Shown here piece by piece: positions 11,080-22,900 of a DNA stretch of 64,000 nt (position 1 is the stretch's first letter; the number at the start of each line of letters is the position of its first letter). The notes beneath the pieces are model-generated. The model had not been told where the DNA came from and did no database searches. It saw only the letters and a program-made list of their open reading frames with translations. This DNA comes from Ilyonectria destructans (taxonomy: Eukaryota > Ascomycota > Sordariomycetes > Hypocreales > Nectriaceae), in the NCBI GenBank assembly GCA_020740775.1, contig JAHEWK010000019.1:992001-1056000 (forward strand), read 5' to 3'. Made by a program: the position numbers and the translations under genes.

Positions 11080-12310
11080 AGATACTTTAACTGATACAGC
11101 TAAAAACAATAAGGCTCTAAATAATAAGAAATTCCAAGCTCTATATAATAAGATACAGAATCTCAATACAGTATAAACAGCTGCCCCAGACCCAATACTG
11201 CTAGTAACTATTATAGCACTAGAAGGACGCATTATCAACCTCATTAATAAGTAACTCCATACTCATACCGAATAAGCTCAGTATATAGAATAATTTAACA
11301 GTTTTACTATTGCTCTAAGTATTCCTAGACCTTACAATATTAGCAAAACTATTAAGCTACTATAACTAAGGAAGTTTAACAGTACGCCTAAGAAGCTCCA
11401 AGAGTATCTTACTAAGCTTAAGTCCTACTATATATACTACCTAACTGCATTTAGCAATAAGTTACTAAAAGTTTAATACACTATAGAACTACTGAAAGGT
11501 AAGGCTTAATAAGAAATAGGCCTAACCCTAAGAAACTTTATAGAGAACTTATCTAATTAATATAAACTAGAAACTACTATATTATTTAATAGCTTTAATA
11601 TATATAAATAACTACTTATAAATATATATAGAGAATGGGATAAGAAATATAAAGTACTTATATAAATCCAAAAGTTAAAGTAGATAAAGATAGTATTAAA
11701 GTACCTTATAGAATACTAATATCTATCTATAAAGCTTAACTGAAATAATAAGAATATAGTAGATAGATTCTACTAAGGATTAAAAAATAAAGTTAAGAAT
11801 AAAATCTATAAAATTCTTAACCTACCAACTGAATTTAATACCTATATATACCTCTATATTACTATTAATAATTAACTATTTAAATAATATATTAAGAAAA
11901 AAAGAGAAAACCCTAAAAGTTAAAAGAATAAAAAAAACCATTCTAACTACAGTAAGAAACATTAAGGCAATACCTCTTATAGAATAGCACTAGAACCTAT
12001 AGAACTAGAAGCCGCCCAGAAAGACTATTTAAAGATTAAATACTAAAACTGCAGAAAGATAGGCTACTTTAAAAGTAAGTATTACACCCCAAAATCCAAC
12101 TAAAAGTATAAGCCTATACCAGAAGGTAAGTATATCCAATTTACTAACTACTAGCACCCTAATAATAATAACAAACCTCAAACTGCTATTCAATCTAAGA
12201 CTATTGCTATAACCCAAAGTAGTTATAATAGAGGGTTTAACAGAGCCCACAAGAACAGCATAAACTGGGAAGAGGAATACCTCAATAATGCACTTATCCT
12301 CAAACTATAT
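11080..12310 (+). pseudogene. Element 1 gag
   Basis: The interrupted frame gives RPYNISKTIKLLQLRKFNST, KKLQEYLTKLKSYY and a capsid-like helical region, then a zinc knuckle at about 12045-12100 read as NCRKIGYFKSKYYTPK. In that knuckle the expected CCHC Cys and His are partly Tyr (TGC to TAC and CAC to TAC changes). The role was nucleocapsid and particle assembly. Stops at Gln codons throughout. Confidence 0.75.
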
Positions 12311-12439
12311 ATCTAAAGAACCACTAAAATAATTAAAGATAATACAACAGAAAAGGCATAAAAATAAGCTATATAGCATAGAAAAATAGATACTGAGAGG
12401 AAGAATAAGTAAGATACCAGGCTGGAAAAGAAATAACAA

Positions 12440-12800
12440 AGTCACCAGAGGAACAAGCCCATCTGGAAACCAGTCCCAGAAGGCCGCCACACTACCCCAA
12501 ACACCCTTAATAGCACATCACACACTATAGCCATAGTACGACGAGGAAATTTAATTCCAGACAGACAACCTAGAACTGTCATACCACCCCCGACTGACAG
12601 GGAACACAGAGCAAAGATATCTCAAAAACAGGAGGAAAGAAACAAGATCCAACGACGGTTCTACACTAGGGAAGACAGCTGACCCTGGGTGCATACTGGA
12701 CGGGAAGCCTGCGTTGCACAAAAAATAGGACTCCCAGTGACAGACAAAGATATTATCCGTCCTGCAGAAGAATACCCCAAAACTAATCCCGAGTCCGACT
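12440..12800 (+). other. Less-mutated island between gag and pol of element 1
   Basis: Base composition changes sharply here: GC-richer sequence with far fewer TAA/TAG, flanked on both sides by RIP-saturated DNA. No protein domain recognised. It may be a stretch with little CpA to attack or a later patch from another copy. Confidence 0.45.
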
Positions 12801-13904
12801 ATAAAAACTATAAAGGATACTGAAAGCTTAATAGCCTAGGGAACTGAATATAGAAATACCCAGCGGATATATATAATAACCTCGCAAACAAACAACAAAC
12901 ACCCACTGCAACTAACTCTATCTACATCCGCGCCTATAATATACTATTAGGCCGCAACCTATACTATATAACCCTAAAGGAATAAGAAGATAATAATCTA
13001 AGGATAGTAGTAGTACACCCCAACTACTAAGAAATCTTATAGGTATTATATATTGTCTATAAATACCCAATATATAAAGAGGAAAAAATCTACTATAACT
13101 ATTTTCCTATATAAACTAATAATATATCTATTTAGAACCCATACTTATAGAATAAGCTTAAGTACTTTTAAGTTATTAAATAGTATATAGAAGTAGGTAT
13201 TATATAACTAGAGGATAAAGGGGACCTTTTCCCACCAGAATATATAAACCCAAATAGCACTATTAAAGACTGCAAAATAGAAGAATGCTATATATATAAA
13301 TAATAGAAGATAAGGGAGTAGTATAAATATAAAGAAGAAGATATCGCTAAGTGCATTACTATAAGAGTACTATAATATAATAAACCAGACTGCACTAAAT
13401 ACAGCTAGAAAAACCAAGATAAATTCCAATATATTAAGTTTCTAATCCACTGGAACTACAACTTCTCAAACCACTAAGGAATAAGTAGTCTCAATTAAGC
13501 CTAAAAAAATAAGATAGAAGATTAGAAATATAGAGGGATAACCCCTAAATATAATAATAAAGAACCCATCTAGAATACCCAATCTTACTCAGTATAAAAC
13601 ATAATAACCTGCAATAAGCCTGGATGCCCTAAGTATAGCATAAAGGTATAAGAAATAAATACATATATCAGATAGATATATAATAAGGGATTTAACTTCC
13701 TAACTCAAACTGGAATAAATTAAGCAGACTAAGTCTGATACCGATAGATTAGGAATAGCTGTAATAAATATTCCAATATAGGATATTCAGCTGATAGCTG
13801 CCCTATAAAAAACAATATATACCACCTATAGAGAAGTAACAGACAGATAATACCCACAAGGAAGAACTACCTCTAATAAAAGCTCTATATATAATAGAAT
13901 TAAT

Positions 13905-14030
13905 AAAGAAAAAAAAGATATTTAAGTTATAAGTATAAGTTAAGGGAGTATAGCTTACTATATTAGTAGATAGTGGAGCTAAAGCTGTATATATCAATCT
14001 ATTAGTAGTTAATAGACTAAAGCTACTATA
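13905..14030 (+). pseudogene. Element 1 aspartic protease
   Basis: The local frame reads GVQLTILVDSGAKAVYI (with one stop read through), containing the retropepsin active-site triad DSGA followed by the expected hydrophobic strand. It lies upstream of RT as in Ty3/gypsy. Confidence 0.75.
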
Positions 14031-14579
14031 GAAAAATAAAAAGAACCTCTATATAGTATATAACCTTAAAGGCAATAACTTTAAATATAATAATAAATAG
14101 ATAACTTAATAGGTTAATTACCTAAAGATATTTATTAATAGATAAAACTAAGGAATTACCCTTAATATTATACTAATAAAGTATTATAATATTATTCTTA
14201 GGTACCTATAGCTAATAAAATATAACCTATAGTTTAACTGGAGAACTGGCTAGATATTTATTAATTATAATAATATACTCTCTAATAATAATAAAAGTAA
14301 CTTAGAAGATAAGAGATCTCTAATTCCAACTTCTAAAAATAGCGAGAGTAAGGATTTATATAAGGATATAATAGATACCTTAGCACCATTAAAAGGAATA
14401 CAATATAAACACCAGAAAGATAAGAAATTATAACTCCAAAAAACAATTAGATACCTTTAATAATAGTTTATATAGATAAATAAAAACCTTAAGGAATATA
14501 AGAAAATACCTAAAGAAGAATAACTTAAAAATATACTAATATAGTATTATATCTATAAAAAACTCTTTATAGAAGAACT

Positions 14580-15330
14580 TAAAATAGAACTATTTAAATT
14601 TAGTTAATAGAACTATAAAATTATACTAAAAGATAGAATAATACCTATATTTTATAAAATCTTTAACCTTAATAAAATATAGCTTAATATACTTAAAGAA
14701 TATATTAAAGATATACTATAGAAAGAATATATTAGAATCTTTAAGTTATTAGCTGGATATCCAGTTATATTTATTCCTAAAAAGAATAGCAAGCTCTAAC
14801 TTATTATAAACTACTAATAATTAAATAATATTATACTTAAAGATTAAACTCTATTACCTCTTATTATAGAGCTTAAAAACTAACTCTATAGTAAGAAGGT
14901 ATTTATAGCACTAAATCTAAAAGGAGTATATAATCTTATCTATATTAAGAAAGAATATAAATAGAAAACTGCCTTTTAAACTAAATTCGGACTTTATAAA
15001 TATCTTATTATACCTTTTAGACTTATAAATATACCAGCTATATTTTAATAAATAATTAATAATATACTATATAAGTATCTAAATATATTTATTATATACT
15101 ACCTAGATAATATCTTAATCTTCTCTAATTTAAAAGAAGAATATATAGAATATATCCATAAGGTACTATAAGCACTTTAAGATATAAACCTACTAGTTAA
15201 ATTAGAGAAGAGTAACTTCTATACTTTAGAAGTAGAATTTCTCAGATATATTATTTTATATAATAAGATTAGAATAGACCTAAAAAAAATTACTACAGTC
15301 AGTAAATAGCTAAAACTAATAAATATTAAG
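14580..15330 (+). pseudogene. Element 1 reverse transcriptase
   Basis: Recognisable blocks in order: YPVIFIPKKNSKL, LNNIILKD, KVFIALNLKGVYNLIYIK (the first catalytic Asp is replaced by Asn), TKFGLYKYLIIPFRLINIPA, IYYLDNILIFS (the YxDD box reads YLDN) and LVKLEKSNFYTLEVEFLRYII. These are the fingers, palm and thumb motifs of Ty3/gypsy RT. The Asp to Asn changes and stops are G-to-A type and abolish activity. Confidence 0.85.
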
Positions 15331-15449
15331 AAAGTATAATTATTCCTTAGATTTACTAATTACTACTAAAGGTTCCTTAAAGACTTTAGTAGCTATACTA
15401 TATTACTTATAGAACTTACTAGAAAAAAAGTAGACTTTAAATAGAATAC

Positions 15450-15900
15450 TACTATAGAGAAAGTATTTAATACTATTAAAAACCTTATTTTAAGTAAATC
15501 TATACTAGCTACCTTTAACCCCAAATAAAAAATCAAACTTAAAATAGACTTATTAGACTTTATATAAGGCACTTAAATTAGTTAAAGGGATAATAATAAA
15601 CTATTATACCCTATTACTTTTTTCTCTTATAAAATATATAGCACTAAACTTAACTACTCTATCTATAATAAAGAATTCCTTATAATTATTAACTTATTTA
15701 AGGAATTTTAATACTACCTTCTAGAAAGTAAGTATAAAATTAAGGTCTATACAGACTATAAGAATATTGCATACTTTATAACTATATAAGAACTTAGCGG
15801 ATAATAACTATAATATGCTAAATATCTTATAGAATTTAACTATATAATTATCTATAGAAAAGGATCAGAAAATAGATAAGCTGACGCTATCAGTTAATAA
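15450..15900 (+). pseudogene. Element 1 RNase H
   Basis: Motifs include KLNYSIYNKEFLIIINLFKE, KIKVYTDYKNIAYF (TD-K pattern) and EFNYIIIYRKGSENRQADAI-like ending, the gypsy RNase H module. Interrupted by stops. Confidence 0.75.
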
Positions 15901-16549
15901 TATAACTTTAATATCGATAAAACTAAGATTAATAAACAACTTCTGCACTTTACGCCTAAAGGATACCTTAAATAGAAGTTTATTATAATAGCAACCCAAA
16001 TATAGGTACCAGAAGAACTAATAAAGCTCCTTATACAACCCAAATAGAGCTTTAAGGATTGAATGTATAATACTAACCCTAAACTACAGAAGATCCAGTA
16101 GTATAACGGAAAAATCATACCTATAGAGTTATAATAGTTATATATAATATCCTACTATTACAGAGGAAATTATTATAGAAACCTCTAGTTATTAGTAAGA
16201 AAGCTTAATTAGTACTTCTATAGAAATATTATAGATATATATATAAGCTATATAGGAATATATAAGAAATACCTATAATATATCCTTAGAAAATATATAT
16301 ATATATAAAAGAGGAATAGAATATAAAGATTGCAAACCCAGCTAACTAAGATAACCTGAATACTATAAGTTTAACTGAGTAATAGAAATACCATACTGAA
16401 CCCTTATAGTAATATATATAGTAGAATAAGAAAACTTACTGCTTAAATAAATCCAGGAGTATAATAATATACTACCTAAGGAAGAATAAATAAAAAAACA
16501 GTAAGTTCCTAGGGAACTGTAGTACTAACTGGTATAGAAAGTTTATAAA

Positions 16550-17530
16550 TACCTATTATATAGATATTAGAGAGTTAATAAAACCCTTAAATAAGTTAGA
16601 ATAATATACTAATTTCCTAAAATAAAGAAAGTTATATAAGAAGTTACTAAATAGTACCTACTTTACGATAAAACTAAGGCCTAATACTATAAACTATATA
16701 GAAAACTGCAACTCCTACTAGTTGCTAAGTAACTATAGAATTCTATTACTATAGATTTTATTACTAAATTACCCCTATTAAAAAATCCTATAACTGGAAT
16801 TATATATAATAGTATTCTTATTATTATAAATAGACTTATAAAATTTTTCTATTTTATACCCTATTAGAAGTTAATAGATATAGAGCAGTTTGCCTATATC
16901 TTCCTACAATATATTATTAGTATTTATAGGCTATTTTTAGAAATTCTCTTTAATAGAGAACCTCTATTTACTTCTAAGTTTTAGTAAGTACTAATAGACT
17001 ATTTAGAACTAAACTATCGACTTATAATAGTATACTAAGTGTAAGTTAATAGATAAATAGAATAGATAAACTAAATACTGAAATAATACCTTTAATACTA
17101 TATTAACTATAAATAGAACAACTAAGTTAAGAAGCTTCTAACTATATAGCTAAGCTATAATACTGCAGTAAATAAAAGTATAAAAACCACTTCAGTATAT
17201 ACTAACTTTAGATTTACCTCTAATGCCTACTATATAGGTAGAGACAGAAAGATTATCCCTAAGGCTATTCTTATAATAGAAAACCTAAAAAACCTATTTA
17301 AAGAAATAAAAACCGAACTTAAATTTATTAGAAACTAGATAAGAAAATATTATAATAAAAAATAGATAAAGGGACTATTCTTTCAGAAGGGAGATATAGT
17401 CCTCCTCGCTATAAAAAACATCAAAATAAAATAATAAAATAAAAAACTAAACTATAAATATATCGGCCTCTATAAAATTCTCAAAGAATTCTCAGAAAAT
17501 AACTACTAGTTAGACTTACTACTAAAAGTT
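16550..17530 (+). pseudogene. Element 1 integrase with GPY/F-type module
   Basis: A degenerate HHCC zone (16555-16720, VRIIY-FPKIKKVI then LLYDKTKA) precedes the catalytic core ITIDFITKLPLLKNPITG (first Asp, about 16748). The second acidic block is ILFNREPLFTSKF, where Asp is now Asn, and the Glu region is near 17055. NYKYIGLYKILKEFSENNY at about 17450 is the GPY/F-like module. The order is normal for Ty3/gypsy. Stops are frequent. Confidence 0.8.
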
Positions 17531-17634
17531 AGACTTTACTCTATTTTTTATATCTTACTCCTTAAGAGTATAGAGGGCAATATTATAGCTAAGTTTAGTA
17601 ATAAATATAAAATAGAGATTAAAGGCCCTAAGGA

Positions 17635-17800
17635 ATATAAGGTTGAGAAGATTCTTAAGATATAAATAGTTAATAATAAAACTGAGTATCTTATTAAGTG
17701 GAAAAACTACCCTAAGAGTAATAATTAATAGAAACCAGCTAAAAACCTTACCTATATATAATACCTCCTAAAGAAGTTCCACCAGAATTACTAGAAGAAG
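17635..17800 (+). pseudogene. Element 1 chromodomain
   Basis: The frame reads YKVEKILKI, then NNKTEYLIKWKNYPKSNN, AKNLTYI and LLKKFHQNY. This is a classic chromodomain (xVEKIL ... YLIKWKxYP ... W/L xN). It places the element among chromoviruses, whose integrases use this module to target heterochromatin marks. Confidence 0.85.
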
Positions 17801-17935
17801 ATAAGAAAGAATCAATTAGTAAAGAACTAGTATTTACAAAATTATTACTCAGACTGATAGTAGACCAATTAAATTCGTTTGGAATATTTTAGACCTAAAG
17901 GTTCTAAATAAGATAATACTTATAACTATCTAGTA

Positions 17936-18135
17936 TACCTAAGAGCTTATCCTCTTCTTCCAGCCCCTATAAACCCCAATAAATAGCTTTGGAATGCCGC
18001 TTGGAGACCTTACTATGAGTCTTGCGAATATGCGATAAACAACTAGCCGCTACAGCTATTTCCGCCTGCAAATAAGCTATCCGCTTGGAAATCTCCAATA
18101 AAGCCTTATTTGTCTGATCTTTATCTGCTTTTAGA
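17936..18135 (-). pseudogene. Antisense gene relic inside element 1
   Basis: On the opposite strand to gag-pol, a frame reads LLKADKDQTNKALLEISKRI, AYLQAEIAVAASCLSHIRKT, then HSKVSKRHSKAIYWGL-GLEEEDKLLGI. This amphipathic helix pair with a GL-xLEE ending resembles the C-termini of a common family of uncharacterised fungal proteins (from memory). The stretch is markedly less RIP-damaged than its surroundings. It lies between chromodomain and right LTR, so it may be an extra antisense gene carried by the retrotransposon. Confidence 0.45.
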
Positions 18136-18546
18136 AGCTTCTCTTATAATAGAAGATAGTTTACTATTAAAAATTAGATTACTATACTAAAGAGAATTAT
18201 AAATAGAAGACTTATATAAGGATGCCACTTTTATACTATTATAACTGTAACTACAGTATATATACTTACTGCAATAAGTAGAATTATTAGCTATAATATA
18301 TAACTTTTTATTTTAAAAATAATAAGTATAAGATATATCTATAAGAGCCCTATTAAACTTAATATTAGCTGCTAAAAAAAGCTTCTTAATTATCTTTTAT
18401 AATAAATACTTTTTAACTCTACCCGATATTATATCAGCAGAATATTATAGATATTTAAAGAATTAAATTAGACTAACTAAGGAGAAGGATAGAAAAAGGC
18501 CTACTTATACAGCCTTAAGAATAAGACTACCGGAGGGGAGATATTA

Positions 18547-18921
18547 TATTACAGCCCAAGTTGGGACCAGGCAGTTATAACCGGCAGAACCATATTATAC
18601 CTACTTTTTCCGTCTAATTACCTAAGGAGTATTATACTAGGAATTATACCTATAATTCTAAATCGTTATAATCCCAGAATTACTATAATCTAATACTCTA
18701 TATAATCTATAAATTATTATCTAGTATATAGATATAATTATTTAGCACTTTTATAGAGATAGCCTTACTAGCTATTAATATACTTAGTTATATTGAATCT
18801 ACTATTCTACTATTACTAGACTGTAATCTATATTGCTTACTATAACATCCTGATCCACTCAATTATAAACACTACGCCACCGGACCTACTCTATACCCCT
18901 AGGTTAGACCCAACCGTCACA
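18547..18921 (+). repeat. Right LTR of element 1
   Basis: It is 375 bp, begins TATTACAGCC (TGTCACGG after C-to-T/G-to-A change) and ends CCGTCACA, followed by the TSD GCTAG. It preserves the empty TA site for the mariner-like insertion in the other LTR. Confidence 0.92.
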
Positions 18922-18926
18922 GCTAG

Positions 18927-19545
18927 AATAAGATAGGTGAAGGTATAGGCGAAGTTCGGGCTTTGCTGCTACTTTGCCGATAAGTCGCCCCACTTCTCAG
19001 TTAGCTGGGTTCCGGCAAAGCTGGAACCCGAACCCAGGCCTCAGCCTGTAACAATATCTATTGAAAGTGTGGCTGGCTTCCCTATTTGCATCTATCAGTA
19101 GACTAATATTAGAGTTAAAGAAGTTTAGATAGAGTATATAGAGCTCTATAAGAATAGTATATATATTCTGGGTAGTAATAGAGTGATATTAGTGTAGCTC
19201 TAATAAAATAGTTATAGGTGATACTAAATCTATAAGAAGAAACTTATAAGCTGTTTAGTAAAGGAAATAAATACTGCCTTAATAGATTAAAATGAATAAT
19301 CTATATTAAAATTTAAGATATATCTTGAAGTTCTCTTTATTCTTTAAGTTGAGGTTATAAATAGATTGTAATATATAGTCTATATTTATAGTAATATTTA
19401 TTTTTAAGAGAGTTAGCAGCTAGCTTTCTGCTAAGATAATACTTAAAGCTTTTTAAACTACTAAATCTTCTTTAGTCTTATTAAGAATTTACTTATATAT
19501 CTTATTAATACTCCTTAGAAGTATTATAATAGTAGATTTAACTCT
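18927..19545. other. Spacer between the two chromoviruses
   Basis: The first 150 bp are GC-normal and include a hairpin (GGGTTCC..GGAACCC, 19008-19030). The rest is AT-rich and RIP-like. No gene or complete element is recognised. Confidence 0.5.
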
Positions 19546-19956
19546 TATTACAGCCTATACACACCTCGGGTAGGTAGCAGGCAGTCGGAACTAACAGTAT
19601 TCTAATACCTACAATTTTCAACCAACTAAAATGGAATTACAGAATCACCTTTACAATCCTATAATCCTAAATTGCTAGATCACTTATACAATCTAACAAT
19701 CCATCTAAATATATAGACAATAGAGTAGTATATATTCCCAATAAGCAGCTACTTAGCTATTAATATAACTTAATTACCTTAATTACCTTAACTCGCTATA
19801 TATTACTATACTTAACTATTACTAGATGTAATAATTACCCAGTAAGTAATATCCTAATCTATCTGCTAATATAAACCTACAGTTTATCTACTAGTAACTA
19901 ATCTTTTACCTACCCTATACTATATATATAGCAGCCTAGAGAGTATAACTATTATA
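19546..19956 (+). repeat. Left LTR of element 2
   Basis: It is 411 bp, starts TATTACAGCC (RIPed TGTCACAGCC) and ends ACTATTATA. It aligns end to end with the 410-bp, un-mutated solo LTR at 25551-25960, so both belong to one family. Confidence 0.85.
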
Positions 19957-22900
19957 TATTAATAGCTCTTATTTAGAAAGATTACTTATATTAACTATTA
20001 AGTAATATCTTATACTATTAAGATATCTAGAACTAACTGAACTCCTACTACCCTAAGTAATATACCTACACTACCAGCTTATATAGCTCCAGCGAATAAT
20101 ACTAATATAGCAGCTAAAGTTAAGTAGCTATATAACCTAATCTGCACTCTATAGCAGTAAGTACAGAATATATCAGTATTAGTCGCCGGAAATACTAAAT
20201 ATAACCTAGGGGAAGTAATAAAATTACTACTACTAGAAAAATTCAATAGAATATCTAGTAATATTATACTCTTTATTACTAGAATAAAAGGATACTTTTA
20301 GTAGTATCTATAATAGTTAGTATCTATAGAATTATAACTGCTATTTATAAGCAATTTAATATCTAGTAATATAAAGAATTAATTTAAATCTATTCTTAAA
20401 GATTTTCTTAATAATAATAAGGCCGACTAGAACTAAAATATAGTTAATCTATTTATAGATTAAAAGAACTTTAAAGTAGCCCTTAAAGATATATTCAGAA
20501 TAGTTAATAAAGAAAGATAGATAGCTATAAAAATTTATATACTTAAATAAATCCATTCTGCTGCTGCCTATACTATTATACTCCAATAAGTTACCTCTAA
20601 GTTAGACTGAAAGGATAAGATACTTATAGAAATATTCTACTAAGGACTGAAGAATAAGATTAAAGATAAGCTCTATAAAGCTAACCGACCTAATACCCTT
20701 ACGGAATATATTACTATAGCTATTAAAATCGACGAATAATAGTACGAAAGATATAGAGAAAAGGCTGTAATATACTAAAGAGGCTGGAATACTCTATATA
20801 ATCCCTACTATTCCAATTAGTAAGAGAATAATAAAGAATAGAGAGGTAGCTAATAGGGCAACTCTTGCAGAAACACCTCTTAGGGAATATATACTAGATC
20901 TATAGAACTTAAAGCTATATAAAAGCAGCCCTAAGATAAGAAGGATATTATATACTATAACTGCAATAAGAAGGGATACTTTATATAAGAATACTATAAG
21001 CCTAAGAAAGAATAATAATTCCAATCTATACCTACTGAATAATAATTATTAAATACTATCCAGAGATAGAGAGAAATAGAAATAGCAATATAAATACAAA
21101 CTATTACTATAATATAAGGCATATATAAGCACTCTAGCTTAAGCTGGCCTATATATCTACCCAGCTAATAGTAATATTTATCCCAAGAAGAAGCAGAAGT
21201 ACTATACCCAGAAGAACCCACCTTAAGAGCAAATAGGCAGAAGAAACAGACAGAGTAAACACCGGTATTAGAACCACTAATAATCCAACTATCGGCAGAG
21301 ATATTAAGAATGATAGCTATAGTACAATAAGAAAAGCAACTAGGAACCTATTAAAGAGGAATACTGAAAGTACCAAACATCCAGAATAATATCCCGGACA
21401 GACAGCTAGATAATTATAACATCAGGAATAAATACCCTAATTCCAGCAATAAAGAAAGACTAGACCCCTATACAGAAGAATATATATCCAGCACCCCAGA
21501 AGAGATAAGCCAGATAGTAATAGAAAAACTATAGTAGAATAAAGCTATATTTAATAAGTAAGGCAACTAATAATAGGAAAATAAGAGAGCTATATACTAA
21601 TAACTTATAAGGGAATAATAGAATACTAAAAAATATAAATCTATCTACCTTTATATAATAATAAGATATAAAGTAAGAGACTATACAGTAAAACCTAAAG
21701 GAGAATTTAGGGATAACCCTATTCTCTACCTCAGTATAGAAGAATATAACTAAATCTTATAGATCTTATACTACTACCTATAATACCACTATTACTTAAA
21801 GAATAAATAGACCTATAACTATTACCCCCTAAGACTACTAGAAATCCCTATTATCTAACTATATATAAAGTATAATATAGAATACTATAAAAATACCAAT
21901 AGATACCCCAAGTACTATATTACTATTCTGGAAGCTAAGATAATTAGATTCCTATAATAGTATATATAAGGATTATAGAACCCTTAGGATTACCAGCACT
22001 AGAAATACTGAATCTATATAAAAACTAAGATATACCTTTAGCACTAAGTGCAGAAGGAGTAAAGATATTTCCTAAAAGAATAAAAATACTTCCAACTAGA
22101 GAAATCCAAATATAATAAATCATCTAATAATAATACTCAGTAAAGAGAAGTTAAGAACTGGCTTGGAATAACTAGAGAAGAGAAACCTATACCCAACTAA
22201 TAAAATAAAACTACTGCAATATCAAGCAGATAGAAAAGGAAGGAGGAATATAAGACAAAAAAAGGTTCTCTCTATATATAAAGGATAAAGAAAAAACATA
22301 TACTTATACCCATACCGAATGATATTTATAAAGAATAATTTATAATAGATTGCAGCACTAAGAGATATATAGTGTATATCCAGAAGGAAAGAATCATCTA
22401 CAAATAATTACATAAGATATTTAAAGATAGATTTAACTTTCCCTAACGAACTGGCAGATAAGCTGAAGACTAAAAATAGTATAAGGGAATCTAATTACAG
22501 ATAAAAAACCACCCTTACCCTCTATAATAGAGTAATAAATAGGCCTAAAGCTAGAAGAAGTAGAACTCCCAGTAAGAGCTCTATATACTACAGGAAGCAT
22601 AAGAACGGATTACTTAGAAATCCAGGTATAAATTAAGAGATACTAGCTTGCTGTATTAGTAGATAGCAGTATAGAATTTAACTATCTTCACCTAAGAGTA
22701 GTAAATAAGCTGGAGCTACTATAGAAGAATAAATTAAATCTATATTAAATATAGAATCTTAAAGAAATAAATTTCAGTTATAATAATAGATATATTACTA
22801 GGGAGGTTAATTACCTTAAGGTTTTTATAAATAGATATAATAAAGATATCTCTTTTAATATTATTCCCTTAGTATAATATAATTTAATTTTAGGCTATCT

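Larger units (their letters stand above)
9866..18921 (+). mobile_element. Full-length Ty3/gypsy chromovirus, heavily RIPed (element 1), TSD GCTAG
   Basis: The left LTR starts TGTCACGGCCCAGG (9866) and the right LTR ends CCGTCACA (18921). GCTAG at 9861-9865 and 18922-18926 is the 5-bp target duplication. Inside, in order: gag with a zinc knuckle, protease, reverse transcriptase, RNase H, integrase and a chromodomain, the gene order of chromoviruses. Almost every Gln and many Trp codons are TAA/TAG and His/Cys codons have become Tyr, so no protein can be made. Without the mariner insertion (583 bp plus TA) it is about 8.5 kb. A purine tract (GGAGGGGAGATA, 18535-18546) precedes the right LTR. 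Confidence 0.93.

Noticed and set aside
13803..13997. Short hydrophobic minus-strand frames in the chromoviruses (also 12029-12490, 15894-16118, 20794-21024)
   Set aside because: By-products of AT-rich RIP sequence antisense to gag-pol; Leu/Ile/Tyr-rich without motifs.
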